Source: Alphaproteobacteria bacterium (GTDB taxonomy: Bacteria > Pseudomonadota > Alphaproteobacteria > Micropepsales > Micropepsaceae). From it: a stretch of DNA of 64,000 nucleotides. Below the pieces are notes generated by a model. It saw only the letters and a list, made by a program, of their open reading frames with translations. It made no database searches and was not told the origin of the DNA. Numbering within the stretch: position 1 is the first letter of the stretch; every line of letters begins with the position of its first letter. The DNA is taken from contig JAFARO010000014.1 of the NCBI GenBank assembly GCA_019245415.1, positions 62,001-126,000 on the forward strand, in the 5' to 3' direction. Shown one piece after another: positions 1 to 10,085 of the stretch. A program made the position numbers and the translations under genes.

Positions 1-1052
1 TGATGACCGTGCACGGCGCCAAAGGGCTCGAAGCCGACATCGTCGTGCTGGCCGACACGACGTCGCTGCCCGAGGCACCGGGCATGAAGGGTCACCTGCT
101 GTTCGCCGGCGACGCCGCGCTCTACCCGGCCGCCGATCGCGCCGCGCCGGAAGCGGTGCAGCGCGCCAAGGCCGAGGCGCTGGCGGAGGTGATGAACGAG
201 CATCGCCGCCTGCTCTATGTCGCGCTGACCCGCGCGCGAAACCGGCTCGTCGTCGCGGGATTCGAGAGCAAGAAGGGCATCCGGTCGGGTTCCTGGTACG
301 ATCTCTGCCGCAGGGCGGCGGAGCGCATTGCGATGCCGGTCGAGCGCAACGGCGAGACCTCGTGGATACTCGGCGACGAGGCGGAGGACCCGGCGCAGCC
401 GCTCCTGCCGCTCGAAAGAGCCGCGCGCACCTTGCCGCGATGGGCGGAGCAGCCACCGCTTGCCGAGAAGGAACGGGCGCGCCCAATCCGGCCCTCCCTG
501 GAGTTCGCAGACGACGAGGTGGTGCCGCCGGCAGGCGATCGGCGTCTTCGCCGCGGACTGCTGGTGCATGCGCTGCTCGCCCATCTGCCCCAGCTGGCGC
601 CACAGGCCCGCGAGGCCGCGGCCCTGCGATTCCTCGAGGCGCGCGGTGCTGCGGACGCGGCGGCGCTGGCGCAGAGCGTCATCCGTATACTGAGCGATGA
701 GCGCTTTGCCGCCGCCTTCGCGCCCGGCAGCCGCGCCGAAGTCGACATCGTCGCCGACCTCGAAAACCTGGGGCGTCTCAGCGGACGCATCGACCGGCTC
801 GCGGCCGGCGACAGCGACGTCTTGATCGTCGACTTCAAGACCGACAGGACGCCGCCCGAGAACGCTGCCGGGATAGCGACGGGATACCTTGCGCAGATGG
901 CGCTCTACCGCGCCGCGGCGGCAAAGATATTCCCTGGCCGTCGAATCGGCTGCGCGCTGCTTTTCACGGGGATTCCGCGGCTGATGCCGCTTCCCGACGA
1001 TCTGCTGGACCGCGAAATGGCCGCAATCGCGGCCCGGGCCGCCGCGCATTGA
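1..1052 (+). CDS. addA: Double-strand break repair helicase-nuclease AddA, C-terminal part
   Basis: This is the 3' end of a gene cut by the window edge. It encodes the C-terminal end of the AddA subunit of the AddAB helicase-nuclease, which resects DNA double-strand breaks for RecA-dependent repair. It opens inside UvrD helicase motif V (HGAKGLE, residues 4-10) and contains motif VI (YVALTRAR near residue 72). The C-terminal third has a RecB-like nuclease core with LIVDFKTDR near residue 277 and a following Q-x-x-x-Y element (QMALYRAA). The gene lies 52 bp upstream of trxA in the same direction, an order common in alphaproteobacteria. The apparent Met at base 3 is internal, not a start. Confidence 0.88.
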   Translation, partial: MTVHGAKGLEADIVVLADTTSLPEAPGMKGHLLFAGDAALYPAADRAAPEAVQRAKAEALAEVMNEHRRLLYVALTRARNRLVVAGFESKKGIRSGSWYDLCRRAAERIAMPVERNGETSWILGDEAEDPAQPLLPLERAARTLPRWAEQPPLAEKERARPIRPSLEFADDEVVPPAGDRRLRRGLLVHALLAHLPQLAPQAREAAALRFLEARGAADAAALAQSVIRILSDERFAAAFAPGSRAEVDIVADLENLGRLSGRIDRLAAGDSDVLIVDFKTDRTPPENAAGIATGYLAQMALYRAAAAKIFPGRRIGCALLFTGIPRLMPLPDDLLDREMAAIAARAAAH

Positions 1053-1104
1053 TTTTGCCGGCGCCGGTTCCTAGATTCACGGCAACGCCATTTGCGAGGA
1101 TCCC

Positions 1105-1455
1105 ATGCCGCCGCTGAAAGTCTCCGACACGTCCTTTGCCGACGACGTCATCAATTCGAAAACCCCGGTGGTGGTGGATTTCTGGGCCGAATGGTGCGGT
1201 CCCTGCAAGATGATCGCGCCGGCGCTCGAGGAGCTCGCAGCCGAGCTCGGCGGCAAGGTCACCATCGCCAAGGTCAACATCGACGAAAATCCGCGCACGC
1301 CGCAGAAATACGGCGTCCGCGGCATTCCGACCATGATGATCTTCCAGGGCGGTCAGGTCGCCGCGACCAAGGTCGGCGCGCTGCCCAAGTCCAAGATCAA
1401 GGAATGGATCGAGAGCTCGATCGGCAGCGCGAGCACGGCCACGGCTCAACGCTAA
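1105..1455 (+). CDS. trxA: Thioredoxin 1
   Basis: Cytoplasmic disulfide reductase that passes electrons from thioredoxin reductase to ribonucleotide reductase and other targets. The protein has 116 residues, slightly longer than the usual 105-110. The active site WCGPC gives redox cysteines 31 and 34, and GIPTMM carries the conserved cis-proline. The ATG is preceded by GAGGA at 1096-1100, a well-placed ribosome site. It follows addA directly; in many alphaproteobacteria folC comes next, but here about 2.7 kb of extra genes intervene. Confidence 0.97.
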   Translation: MPPLKVSDTSFADDVINSKTPVVVDFWAEWCGPCKMIAPALEELAAELGGKVTIAKVNIDENPRTPQKYGVRGIPTMMIFQGGQVAATKVGALPKSKIKEWIESSIGSASTATAQR

Positions 1456-1496
1456 CAGAAGGTCGTCTACTGCAGCCACAAATGCGGGGGGAACGC

Positions 1497-1889
1497 ATGC
1501 TCAGGATCGCCGCCGGCGTCATGGTCGGGATCGTGCTTTGGGGGGCTCTGGCCGTCGGCCTGGACTTCTGCCTGCGCACCGGTTGGCCGGATTACGCGGC
1601 CGTCGAGAAGGCGATGGCCTTCACCGTGCCCATGATGCTCGCGCGGCTGGCCGAGAGCACGCTCGCGCTGCTCGTCGCATCCTGGGCCATGACCCGCATC
1701 GCGCCAGGGTCGCGCGTTGCGCCGTGGATCGTGGGGATCGTGCTGCTGGCATTCTTCGTGCCGGTGCATTACGGCCTCTGGACCAAGTTCCCGATCTGGT
1801 ACCACGCCTATTTCCTGTCCTCGCTGCTGGCGCTGCCGCTGATCGTGGCGACGGCCTCTGGAACAAAGCGCGAAGCGGCCGCCGCCTGA
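1497..1889 (+). CDS. Small integral membrane protein, function unknown
   Basis: A 130-residue hydrophobic protein I do not recognise. Four hydrophobic stretches can be read (about residues 3-23, 40-65, 72-92 and 102-122), suggesting a four-helix inner-membrane protein with a charged C-terminus (KREAAAA). The ATG at 1497 is chosen because it follows a GGGGGG run at 1485-1490. An in-frame ATG at 1482 would add five residues (MRGER). It is the first gene of the block separating trxA from folC. Confidence 0.6.
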   Translation: MLRIAAGVMVGIVLWGALAVGLDFCLRTGWPDYAAVEKAMAFTVPMMLARLAESTLALLVASWAMTRIAPGSRVAPWIVGIVLLAFFVPVHYGLWTKFPIWYHAYFLSSLLALPLIVATASGTKREAAAA

Positions 1890-2013
1890 TGATGCCCGCC
1901 GTCGCGGCGCCCGCCGTCCGGAAACGAATCGGCCGTTATCTCCGGCGGTTCGCTTGATGGTTGACGGCGCGTTAACGCTGGTTTACGGTTTTTGCAGGCC
2001 TGGGGGTAAATCC

Positions 2014-2487
2014 ATGATCAAGAAGCTCATATGCGCGGGCGCTTTCGCGCTTGCCGCGACGGGTGCGCAATCCGGCACACCGACCAAAACCTACAATATC
2101 GCCATCGACGGCTACTGCGATACGTTCCAGGTCTCGCTCGACGAGGTCAGCGGCTTCATCGCGGCGATCCGCGATCCGGGCTCGGTCTGCCATGGCACCA
2201 ACATTCTTGCGGGTGTCCAAGCCCTAACAGAGGGCGGCTTCGGCGCGACCTTCGGCGAGACGGTCAACGGCAAAGGCTACCTTTGGTTCTTCACCTCGCC
2301 GGTAAAAGGCACCGGCGACGTCTACCTCTTCCATACCGTGGACGGGATCACCGAGGTGCTGGGGTCATCCTCCACCTACCATATCGTGCATAAGCATCCG
2401 GTGCGGCATGGCGGATCTTCGCAATCGATGATGACGTCGCACGGCAAAAGCGCGCCAGCGATCGCGTTCCCTCGACCGGCGCACTGA
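2014..2487 (+). CDS. Exported hypothetical protein
   Basis: A 157-residue protein with a clear Sec-type signal peptide: basic MIKK, then a hydrophobic LICAGAFALAATGA core, cleavage probably near residue 20-24. The mature part has two widely spaced cysteines (GYCDTF and SVCHGTN), which may form a disulfide, and a His/Ser-rich tail. I do not recognise the family. The ATG at 2014 follows a GGGGG stretch (2002-2006), whereas the longer frame from 1954 would bury the signal peptide. It converges on the DUF5131 gene with a 22-bp gap. Confidence 0.6.
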   Translation: MIKKLICAGAFALAATGAQSGTPTKTYNIAIDGYCDTFQVSLDEVSGFIAAIRDPGSVCHGTNILAGVQALTEGGFGATFGETVNGKGYLWFFTSPVKGTGDVYLFHTVDGITEVLGSSSTYHIVHKHPVRHGGSSQSMMTSHGKSAPAIAFPRPAH

Positions 2488-2509
2488 TCCTCGGCCCGCG
2501 ACGGCACAA

Positions 2510-3268
2510 TCAAGCGGGGACAGACGCCGGATATTCATCCCAGGTCCGGCCGCGGTAGAGGCGGCCTGCTTTTTTCTTGTTCACGCCACCCCATTGCTTG
2601 AAGAAAAACGCGCTGCCACTGCGGCGGCAGGCGTGCTCTATTTCTTCGATCCAGGCCTGTTGCATGGGACGTGCGCGAGGACCGGACTCTCCGCCCACGA
2701 TGGCCCAATCTACCCCCTGCAAGTCGACATTTCCGACCGGAGCTAACAGAGGCTCGAACGACACGAAACGCACCTGCGCGGGCACCCGACGCAGGAATTC
2801 GATCCGTTCCGCATAGTCCGCCGACTCCACGGATGTACCCAGCCACACGTTCGACCGAGCCGGAAGATTGTTGTCGCGGACGATGCGCAGCATGTTTTCC
2901 GGCCGCTTGGTAAGAATCTGGAAGACGTGGCGTTCGGCCGCGACCATCACCTCCCAGACACGCGCGATGAAATCGTTCGGCACGCCATCCTGGAAGAGGT
3001 CCGACATTGAGTTGACGAAGATTTTGCGAGGTGCGCGCCATTTCAGCGGTACCCTCAACGCCGCCTCATTCAGATGGACGCGGCCGGTCCATTTGGGGCG
3101 ACCTCCACTTTTTCGCGTAGTGCCGCGATAGGCGGGGTGATCCATCGCCTGGAGCCGCGCCGCCATGCGCATGGCGTAGCAGTTCGTGCAGCCGGGCGAG
3201 ACGATCGCGCACCCCGACACCGGGTTCCACGTCGCATCCGTCCATTCGATGTCGCTAAGGCCTGCCAT
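2510..3268 (-). CDS. DUF5131 / phage Gp37-Gp68 family three-Cys-motif protein
   Basis: A 252-residue member of the Gp37/Gp68 (DUF5131) family, first named from phage but common in bacterial chromosomes. The diagnostic N-terminus is WTDATWNPVSGC, followed by cysteines 20, 27 and 30 (C-x6-C-x2-C), a variant of the cluster-binding loop of radical-SAM-like proteins. Other conserved pieces are FVNSMSDLFQ, QILTKRPEN and IVGGESG. No biochemical role is established. It starts 4 bp after the stop of the TcmP gene and is probably co-transcribed with it. This pairing is recurrent across bacteria and gave TcmP its name. Confidence 0.88.
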   Translation of the reverse strand: MAGLSDIEWTDATWNPVSGCAIVSPGCTNCYAMRMAARLQAMDHPAYRGTTRKSGGRPKWTGRVHLNEAALRVPLKWRAPRKIFVNSMSDLFQDGVPNDFIARVWEVMVAAERHVFQILTKRPENMLRIVRDNNLPARSNVWLGTSVESADYAERIEFLRRVPAQVRFVSFEPLLAPVGNVDLQGVDWAIVGGESGPRARPMQQAWIEEIEHACRRSGSAFFFKQWGGVNKKKAGRLYRGRTWDEYPASVPA

Positions 3269-3272
3269 ATCT

Positions 3273-4124
3273 CTACAAAGTCAATTCGCCTTGTCCGCCC
3301 ACATTGCGTATCTTATCCCAAAAATCATTCGCTATACTGTGACGACTCAAAAATATCAGCCAGTACAATCGCTGTCCGCCGGTACCTGTTACAAGCTCTC
3401 CCGCGCGTTGATGCTGAAACCCCAATCGTCTGACGAGCGACTGCCAATAGGTCAACAGCGCCGCCCTGAAACCGCGTTGCCCCTGTTTGGGATCAGTGTG
3501 TTGTCGCCACCCCGGGGCGAAGACATCCAAGGGAGACTGCTCAGAAGCTACGTAGCGATCCAAGTTCCTCTGAAGATCCTGGAGGCTCAAATGGAGTAGC
3601 AGGTCAATGTGTTTCATTGAGGATAACGCACGCACCACTTCAAAGGACAGACCCTCGAGATTGAATGGATCCAAAAGAGCAAAGTGCAGCCCCTCGGGTC
3701 TCAGGCTTGCGGTTACTTCACTTACTGTGTCCGTGGCACGGCCGGCATAGGCAAATGAATTTCCGCCAATTGCTTTCACTCTTGCACAAGCAGCTTTGCA
3801 GAACTCCGGATTCAAATCTCCGAGGTGCACTTCCGTGAAGCGCGCTCCACTTTCAACAGACGCCCGAAAAGCAACAACTGGGCTTCCGTCTATAATCTCA
3901 CCCGACTCTCGAATTCGAGATCGGCCCGGACCGCTAAACAAGTCGATGTAAGTTGCGCCACCGACAGCTCCTCCCTGCAATTTGCTTTTCGCAGGATCAA
4001 CATACTTTTGGCGCGCATACCTGCTGATGTTGACGAACTTCCTGAGCCGTTCATGCTTTTCCTTGGCCCACTCACCGACTTCTGAAATCGGAAACTCATC
4101 GTCGCGCAAAGGTCGATCCGGCAA
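3273..4124 (-). CDS. tcmP: Three-Cys-motif partner protein TcmP
   Basis: A 283-residue protein of the TcmP family, encoded next to Gp37/Gp68 proteins. N-terminal YIDLFSGPGRSRI (from about residue 58) resembles a Rossmann SAM-methyltransferase motif I, and FALLDPFNLEG near residue 148 resembles a family motif IV-like strand; a methyltransferase activity is inference only. The start is TTG, because no ATG lies upstream of the conserved N-terminus. Base composition differs from the flanks: in 3301-3360 only 22 of 60 bases are G or C, while neighbours are about two-thirds GC. This suggests horizontal acquisition together with the DUF5131 gene. Confidence 0.82.
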   Translation of the reverse strand: MPDRPLRDDEFPISEVGEWAKEKHERLRKFVNISRYARQKYVDPAKSKLQGGAVGGATYIDLFSGPGRSRIRESGEIIDGSPVVAFRASVESGARFTEVHLGDLNPEFCKAACARVKAIGGNSFAYAGRATDTVSEVTASLRPEGLHFALLDPFNLEGLSFEVVRALSSMKHIDLLLHLSLQDLQRNLDRYVASEQSPLDVFAPGWRQHTDPKQGQRGFRAALLTYWQSLVRRLGFQHQRAGELVTGTGGQRLYWLIFLSRHSIANDFWDKIRNVGGQGELTL

Positions 4125-4168
4125 ATCCTGCTACCGAACAAATATAGAACATCCAGGTTTGGTGCAAG

Positions 4169-5485
4169 CTAAGAATTCTCCGCCAGCACCGTGCCCGCCA
4201 GATAAAGCGAGCCGCAGATGAGGATCCGCGGCGCCGGCTCCCTCGGGTGGGCGCGCGACCAGGCGGCGATCTGCAGCAGCGCGTCCTCGACGTCTTCGGC
4301 GGGAGCGGCGTCGAGTCCCGCAGCGCGGGCGCGGTCATAGAGCTCGCCGGCGCCGAAGCTCATCGCCTCTCCGGGAATGTCAATGGTGGCGACATGGCGC
4401 GCCAGTCCGCGGAACGGCGCGAAGAAGCCCAGCGCGTCCTTGGTCCGCAACATGCCACAGATGAGATAAAGCGGACGATCGCCGCGCTCCTCCAGGTCGG
4501 CGACGGCGGTCGCCACAGCCGCGGCGCCGTGCGGATTGTGACCGCCATCGAGCCAGATCTCCGCGCCATCGGGGGCCGTGTCGATCAAGGGTCCGCGCGT
4601 CAATCGCTGCAGGCGCGCCGGCCATTCCACGCTGCGCAGACCCCGCTCGATGCCGCTGTCGGCATTCCAGCCGGGGCCAGCGCCGCGCAGCGCGGCGATC
4701 GCGACCGACGCATTCTCGATCTGATGGCGGCCGATGAGGCGAGGCAGCGGCAGGTCGAGCAATCCGTCGCCGTCTTCGTAGACCATCCGGCCATGTTCCT
4801 GCCGCGCGAAGAAATCCTGGCCGTACATGGACACCGGCGCGCCGAGCGCGTCGGCGCGCCGCAGAATCACGTCGCGCGCGGTGTCCTCCTGCGGCCCGAC
4901 GACGAGCGGCACGCGGCGCTTGACGATGCCGGCCTTCTCCGCGGCGATGCCGGCGATCTGGTCGCCGAGGAACTCGGCATGATCGAGGCCGACTGGCGTG
5001 ATCACGGTGACCCGCGGACGCGCAATCACGTTGGTCGCGTCGTATTTGCCGCCGAGACCCACTTCCAGCACCAGCGCATCCGCCTTGTGCGACGCAAACG
5101 CGAGGAACGCCGCCGCCGTGGTGATCTCGAAGAAGGTGATCGGCTGGCCCTCGTTGACGCGCTCGCATTCCTCCAGCGTGGCGGCGAGCTCATCCTCCTC
5201 GATCAGCCGGCCGGCGAGACGGATGCGCTCGCGGAAGCGCACCAGATGCGGCGAGGTGTAGACATGGACCTTGAGTCCCTGCGCCTCGAGCATGGCGCGG
5301 CTGAAGGCGCAGACCGAGCCCTTGCCGTTGGTGCCCGCCACATGGATGACCGGCGGTACGGCATCCTCCGGATTGCCGAACGCGTCGAGCAGGCGCTGGA
5401 TGCGGTCAAGCTTGAGGTCGATCTTCTTGGGATGGAGCGAAAGCAGGCGCGTAAGGATCGCGTCGGTGGTGGCCTCAACGCTCAT
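4169..5485 (-). CDS. folC: Bifunctional folylpolyglutamate synthase / dihydrofolate synthase
   Basis: Adds L-glutamate to dihydropteroate and to reduced folates, using ATP. The 438-residue length is normal. The Mur-ligase type P-loop [10 protein letters not shown] lies at residues 48-57, followed by [12 protein letters not shown] (folate site) and LDHAEFLG. C-terminal DGGHNPHG is the conserved Mur/FolC C-domain motif. The ATG at 5485 is used; a GTG at 5491 would add two residues. The start overlaps the end of accD by 11 bp, so the two are translationally linked, as in many alphaproteobacteria. Confidence 0.95.
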   Translation of the reverse strand: MSVEATTDAILTRLLSLHPKKIDLKLDRIQRLLDAFGNPEDAVPPVIHVAGTNGKGSVCAFSRAMLEAQGLKVHVYTSPHLVRFRERIRLAGRLIEEDELAATLEECERVNEGQPITFFEITTAAAFLAFASHKADALVLEVGLGGKYDATNVIARPRVTVITPVGLDHAEFLGDQIAGIAAEKAGIVKRRVPLVVGPQEDTARDVILRRADALGAPVSMYGQDFFARQEHGRMVYEDGDGLLDLPLPRLIGRHQIENASVAIAALRGAGPGWNADSGIERGLRSVEWPARLQRLTRGPLIDTAPDGAEIWLDGGHNPHGAAAVATAVADLEERGDRPLYLICGMLRTKDALGFFAPFRGLARHVATIDIPGEAMSFGAGELYDRARAAGLDAAPAEDVEDALLQIAAWSRAHPREPAPRILICGSLYLAGTVLAENS

Positions 5486-6401
5486 GGGCACCGCGCGAGG
5501 CCGTGGCGTCGACGAGTGCCGGCGGCGGCGCCTGTTTCTTCGGGCGCGAGCGCTTCATCAACAGATGCACGACGCGCGACAATGTCTCGCGCAGCGCGTG
5601 GCGGTGCACCACCATGTCGAGCATGCCGTGCTCGAGCAGGTATTCCGCGCGCTGGAAGCCTTCGGGCAATTGCGCGCGGATGGTCTGGGCGATGACGCGC
5701 GCGCCGGTGAAGCCGATCTGCGCGCCGGGCTCGGCGATCTGCACGTCGCCCAGCATCGCATAGGAGGCGCTGACGCCGCCGAAAGTGGGATCAGTGAGCA
5801 CGACGATATAGGGCAGCCCGGCCTCGCGCAGCATGTCGACGCAGATCGTGACCCGCGGCATCTGCATCAGCGAAAGGATTCCCTCCTGCATGCGCGCGCC
5901 GCCGGAGGAGACGAACAGGATGAACGGCCGCTTTTCCGCGACCGCCGCCTCCATCGCCCGCACCAGACCCTCGCCGACCCCCATGCCGAGCGAGCCGCCG
6001 AGAAAGTCGAAGGGCTGCACCGCGACCATCACCGCCATGCCGTCGAGCGTGCCGCGGGCGGCGGTCAACGCTTCCTGGCGCTGCGTCTTGGCGCGCGCGC
6101 TCTTCATCTCGTCGCCGTAACGCTTCTCGCCGCGGAACTTGAGCGGATCGGCGGCGACCGTTGGCGGCGGCAGCTCGTCGAACAGGCCGTTGTCGAACAA
6201 AGCAGCGAAGCGCTCGACCGGGCCGATGCGCAAATGGAACCCACAGGACGGACAGACGCTCTGCGCCGCGGCGAGGTCGCGGTGGAAGATCATCTCGCCG
6301 CAGGACGGGCATTTGCGCCAGAGGTTGTCGGGCGTCTCGGAGGCGCGCCCGCCCATCAGGCTTTTGATCCGTGGACGGACGAAATTCGTGATCCAGTTCA
6401 T
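5475..6401 (-). CDS. accD: Acetyl-CoA carboxylase carboxyltransferase subunit beta
   Basis: Subunit of the carboxyltransferase that makes malonyl-CoA for fatty acid synthesis; works with AccA. The 308-residue protein has the N-terminal zinc ribbon with cysteines 31, 34, 50 and 53 (CPSC and CPSC). The crotonase-like core includes [12 protein letters not shown] and [17 protein letters not shown] basic C-terminal tail (KRSRPKKQ) follows. It sits between trpA and folC, separated from trpA by a 272-bp spacer filled with intergenic repeats. Confidence 0.97.
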   Translation of the reverse strand: MNWITNFVRPRIKSLMGGRASETPDNLWRKCPSCGEMIFHRDLAAAQSVCPSCGFHLRIGPVERFAALFDNGLFDELPPPTVAADPLKFRGEKRYGDEMKSARAKTQRQEALTAARGTLDGMAVMVAVQPFDFLGGSLGMGVGEGLVRAMEAAVAEKRPFILFVSSGGARMQEGILSLMQMPRVTICVDMLREAGLPYIVVLTDPTFGGVSASYAMLGDVQIAEPGAQIGFTGARVIAQTIRAQLPEGFQRAEYLLEHGMLDMVVHRHALRETLSRVVHLLMKRSRPKKQAPPPALVDATASRGAHER

Positions 6402-6673
6402 GATCTCACACTACCATGTTTCAACCGCCAGCGTCATCTTCAGCGCTGCCGCGTATTTTGAGGGTCACCTTGTCATCTCGAACGGCGCGTCGCCCTTCGA
6501 GGCTCGCTGACGCTCGCACCTCAGGGTGACGCGCCGGGGGGACGGCGGCCGCCTCAGCATGACGCGGGCGGGAGTTTCGGTTCGCATCATGCGGTGCCGC
6601 GAGCTCCTTGGCCTCGCCCGCGCGTCATGCTGAGGTGCGAGCGCAGCGAGCCTCGAAGCGCGCGCGGGCTTGC
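6402..6673. repeat. Intergenic repeat cluster between accD and trpA
   Basis: This spacer holds no plausible gene. It contains copies of a short dispersed element in both orientations. One copy at about 6492-6532 reads roughly TTCGAGGCTCGC...GCACCTCAG. A second, inverted copy at 6617-6659 contains CGTCATGCTGAGGTGCGAG and ends in CTCGAAGCG. A fragment CCTCAGCATGACGCG at 6552-6566 faces it, so the RNA could fold into a long hairpin. A related element recurs at 44151-44235. It may insulate the trp genes from accD. Confidence 0.7.
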
Positions 6674-7497
6674 TCAGAATGAGCCACCTTCCCTCGCATC
6701 ATGCGTCGCTTTTGCCATTTCGCCGCAGAAACGGATGACTTCGGCCACCATCTGCGTGCGCTTGAGGGTTCGGTTGGCGGAAATCCGCTCGACGATGGCG
6801 GAGCCCACCACCACGCCGTCCGCGATGCGCGCGATGTCGGCGGCCTGTTCCGGCGTCTTGATCCCGAAGCCCACGGTCACGGGAAGCGCGGTGCGCCCCT
6901 TCAGGCGCGCCATCTGATCGTCCACCTCCGCCGCCTGGACTCCGCGGGTGCCGGTGATGCCCGCCATCGAGACGTAATAGAGATAACCGCTCGCGCCCTC
7001 GAGAATCGTACGGAGGCGCTTGGCGTCGCTCGTCGGCGTGACAAAGCGCACCACGTCGAGGCCGTGCAGCGCCGCGGGCACCCGCAACACCTCGTCCTCT
7101 TCCGGCGGCAGATCGACGATCAGCAAGCCGTCCACGCCCGCCTCTGCGGCGTCCCTGGCGAAGCGCGCGGTGCCGAAGGCGTGAATCGGATTGTAGGAGC
7201 CCATCAGCACGAGCGGCGTCGCCTTGTCGTTCTTGCGGAAGCGGCGGACCAATTCGAGCACCTTGACGAGGGTCATGCCGGCTTCGAGCGCGCGCAGATA
7301 GGAGGCCTGATTCACCGGTCCGTCCGCCATCGGATCGGAGAACGGGATGCCAAGCTCGATCAGATCGGCGCCGGCTTGCGGCAGAGCTTCCAGCAGCGCG
7401 AGACCCGTGTCGAAGTTGGGATCCCCGGCCGTGATGAAGGGCACGAAGGCGGCGCGGTCGTGCTTCTTCAATTCGGCGAAGCGCTGCGAAATGCGGC

Positions 7498-7501
<4 letters not shown>
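6674..7501 (-). CDS. trpA: Tryptophan synthase alpha subunit
   Basis: Cleaves indole-3-glycerol phosphate to indole, which is channelled to TrpB. The 275-residue protein has the two catalytic acids at their canonical positions: Glu49 in LIELGIPF and Asp60 in DPMADGP. Phosphate-binding loops are visible (GFGIKT and VVGSAIV). The ATG at 7501 overlaps the trpB stop by 4 bp (ATGA), so trpB and trpA are translationally coupled. It is the last gene of the trpF-trpB-trpA group. Confidence 0.97.
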
Positions 7502-8708
<1,207 letters not shown>

Positions 8709-8712
<4 letters not shown>

Positions 8713-9341
8713 GCCCGCGCCAGCCTCACGAATTCGTGGATCAACGCCGCGCTCTTGACGCCGGGCGCCGTCTCCACCCCCGAAGACAAGTCGACCCCCG
8801 CGGCACCCGAAGCCTGAAGCGCGCGCCCGATATTGCCCGCGTTCAGGCCGCCAGAGAGCAGCCAGGGCCGGCGAAAATGCCGCCCATGGAGCAGTTGCCA
8901 GTCGAAGGCGACGCCATGCCCGCCGGGGACTGGAGCACCCTTGGGCGGCTTGGCGTCGAACAGAAGCATGTCCGCATCGTGTTCGGCGACACACGCGATA
9001 TCGGCCGCCTCGGCAACCTGGAACGCCTTGATCACCGGCACGCCGAAGCGCGAGCGGATCTCGGACACGCGCGAAGGCGTCTCTCTGCCATGAAGCTGGA
9101 GGAAGTCAGGCACGGCCGTCTCCACCGCAAGGCCGATCTCCGCGTCGCTCGCATCCGCCAGCACGGCCACCAACTTGACCCGCCCGCGCAGGCGCGCGGC
9201 CAAGGACCGCGCCTGCTCCGGCAACACATTGCGCGGCGATTTGTTGTGGAAAGTGAGGCCGGCGAAATCCGCGCCCGCGTCCGCGCAGGCGTCCGCCGCT
9301 TCGAGACTGTTGATGCCGCAAATCTTGACCAGCACGCCCAT
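8709..9341 (-). CDS. trpF: Phosphoribosylanthranilate isomerase
   Basis: Third step of tryptophan synthesis from anthranilate. The 210-residue TIM barrel begins with VKICGI (catalytic Cys near residue 8). Other family motifs are [24 protein letters not shown] (catalytic Asp) and PWLLSGGLN. It is the first gene of the trpF-trpB-trpA set and lies divergent from the UrcA-family gene with a 155-bp shared upstream region. Confidence 0.95.
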
Positions 9342-9496
9342 GCGTCCGCGCTTAAACAGGTGACCGGTCGAAATCAAGCAAAGCGGCTGTGTCCGGGGCC
9401 GCCGCAGTTTGGTCGCAATTGGACGGCCCGGTTGCAAAGCCGGAACCGGGGCTTCGCAGCCCCGTTTACTATTTGAGGGGCCAGACGGAGACAACA

Positions 9497-10069
9497 ATGC
9501 GCACAACGTCCCTGCTCATGGCGGCAACCGCCCTCGCCCTGGTGCTTTCGGCCCCTGCGGCAAACGCTCAGCCCTATTCGGATGCACCCAGTTATGACAC
9601 TCCGCCGGAAACGGTGATCGTGATCGCGCCCCAGCTCAGGCCGGAGTTGAACGGCATTCCGCCCGCTGAGGCGTCGCACCTTTCGGTCGCGGTGCGCTAT
9701 GACGATCTCGACCTGACGACCAGCGCCGGCGCGCATGAATTGCGCGTTCGCATCCGCGACACCGCCCGCGACCTCTGCGAGCGCCTGACGGCGCGGTTCC
9801 CCGAGGCCCTGCCGACGCAGCGGCCCTGCTATCCCGATGCGGTCCGCGCCGGAATGCTACGCGCCGACAACGCGATCCGCGATGCGCGCGATCGGGCTTA
9901 TGAGGCGCAGAACGGGTACGAGGACGGCTACGACCAATACGCCGGCGGCTATGGCAACGGCTACGACCGCTACGCCGACGGTTACGGCAACAGCACCGAC
10001 CAGTACCCGGACAGCACCTACGACGACGACAGCTATCCCAGCGACGACGGCAGCTACGCGCCGCAGTAA
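9497..10069 (+). CDS. UrcA family exported protein with Tyr/Gly/Asp-rich tail
   Basis: A 190-residue secreted protein. The signal peptide (residues 1-24) ends in APAANA. The UrcA domain spans about residues 60-115, with SVAVRYDDLDLTT and a helix holding RIRDTARDLCERL; UrcA proteins are small exported proteins of unknown role, found mostly in alphaproteobacteria. Unusually, the C-terminus carries about 50 residues of imperfect repeats (GYEDGYDQYAGGYGNGYD) and an acidic end. GGAG at 9487-9490 supports the start. A GC hairpin at 9447-9464 followed by a T-rich stretch sits in the leader. Confidence 0.85.
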   Translation: MRTTSLLMAATALALVLSAPAANAQPYSDAPSYDTPPETVIVIAPQLRPELNGIPPAEASHLSVAVRYDDLDLTTSAGAHELRVRIRDTARDLCERLTARFPEALPTQRPCYPDAVRAGMLRADNAIRDARDRAYEAQNGYEDGYDQYAGGYGNGYDRYADGYGNSTDQYPDSTYDDDSYPSDDGSYAPQ

Positions 10070-10085
10070 TCGAGCCGGCTAGCGT

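Noticed and set aside
2510..3268. Prophage remnant suggested by the Gp37/Gp68 name
   Set aside because: No capsid, tail, integrase or lysis gene nearby; the family is common in bacterial chromosomes with TcmP.
4247..5695. Open frame of 482 residues opposite folC
   Set aside because: It is an antisense shadow of folC and accD, with Arg/Ala/Gly-rich composition and no family motifs.
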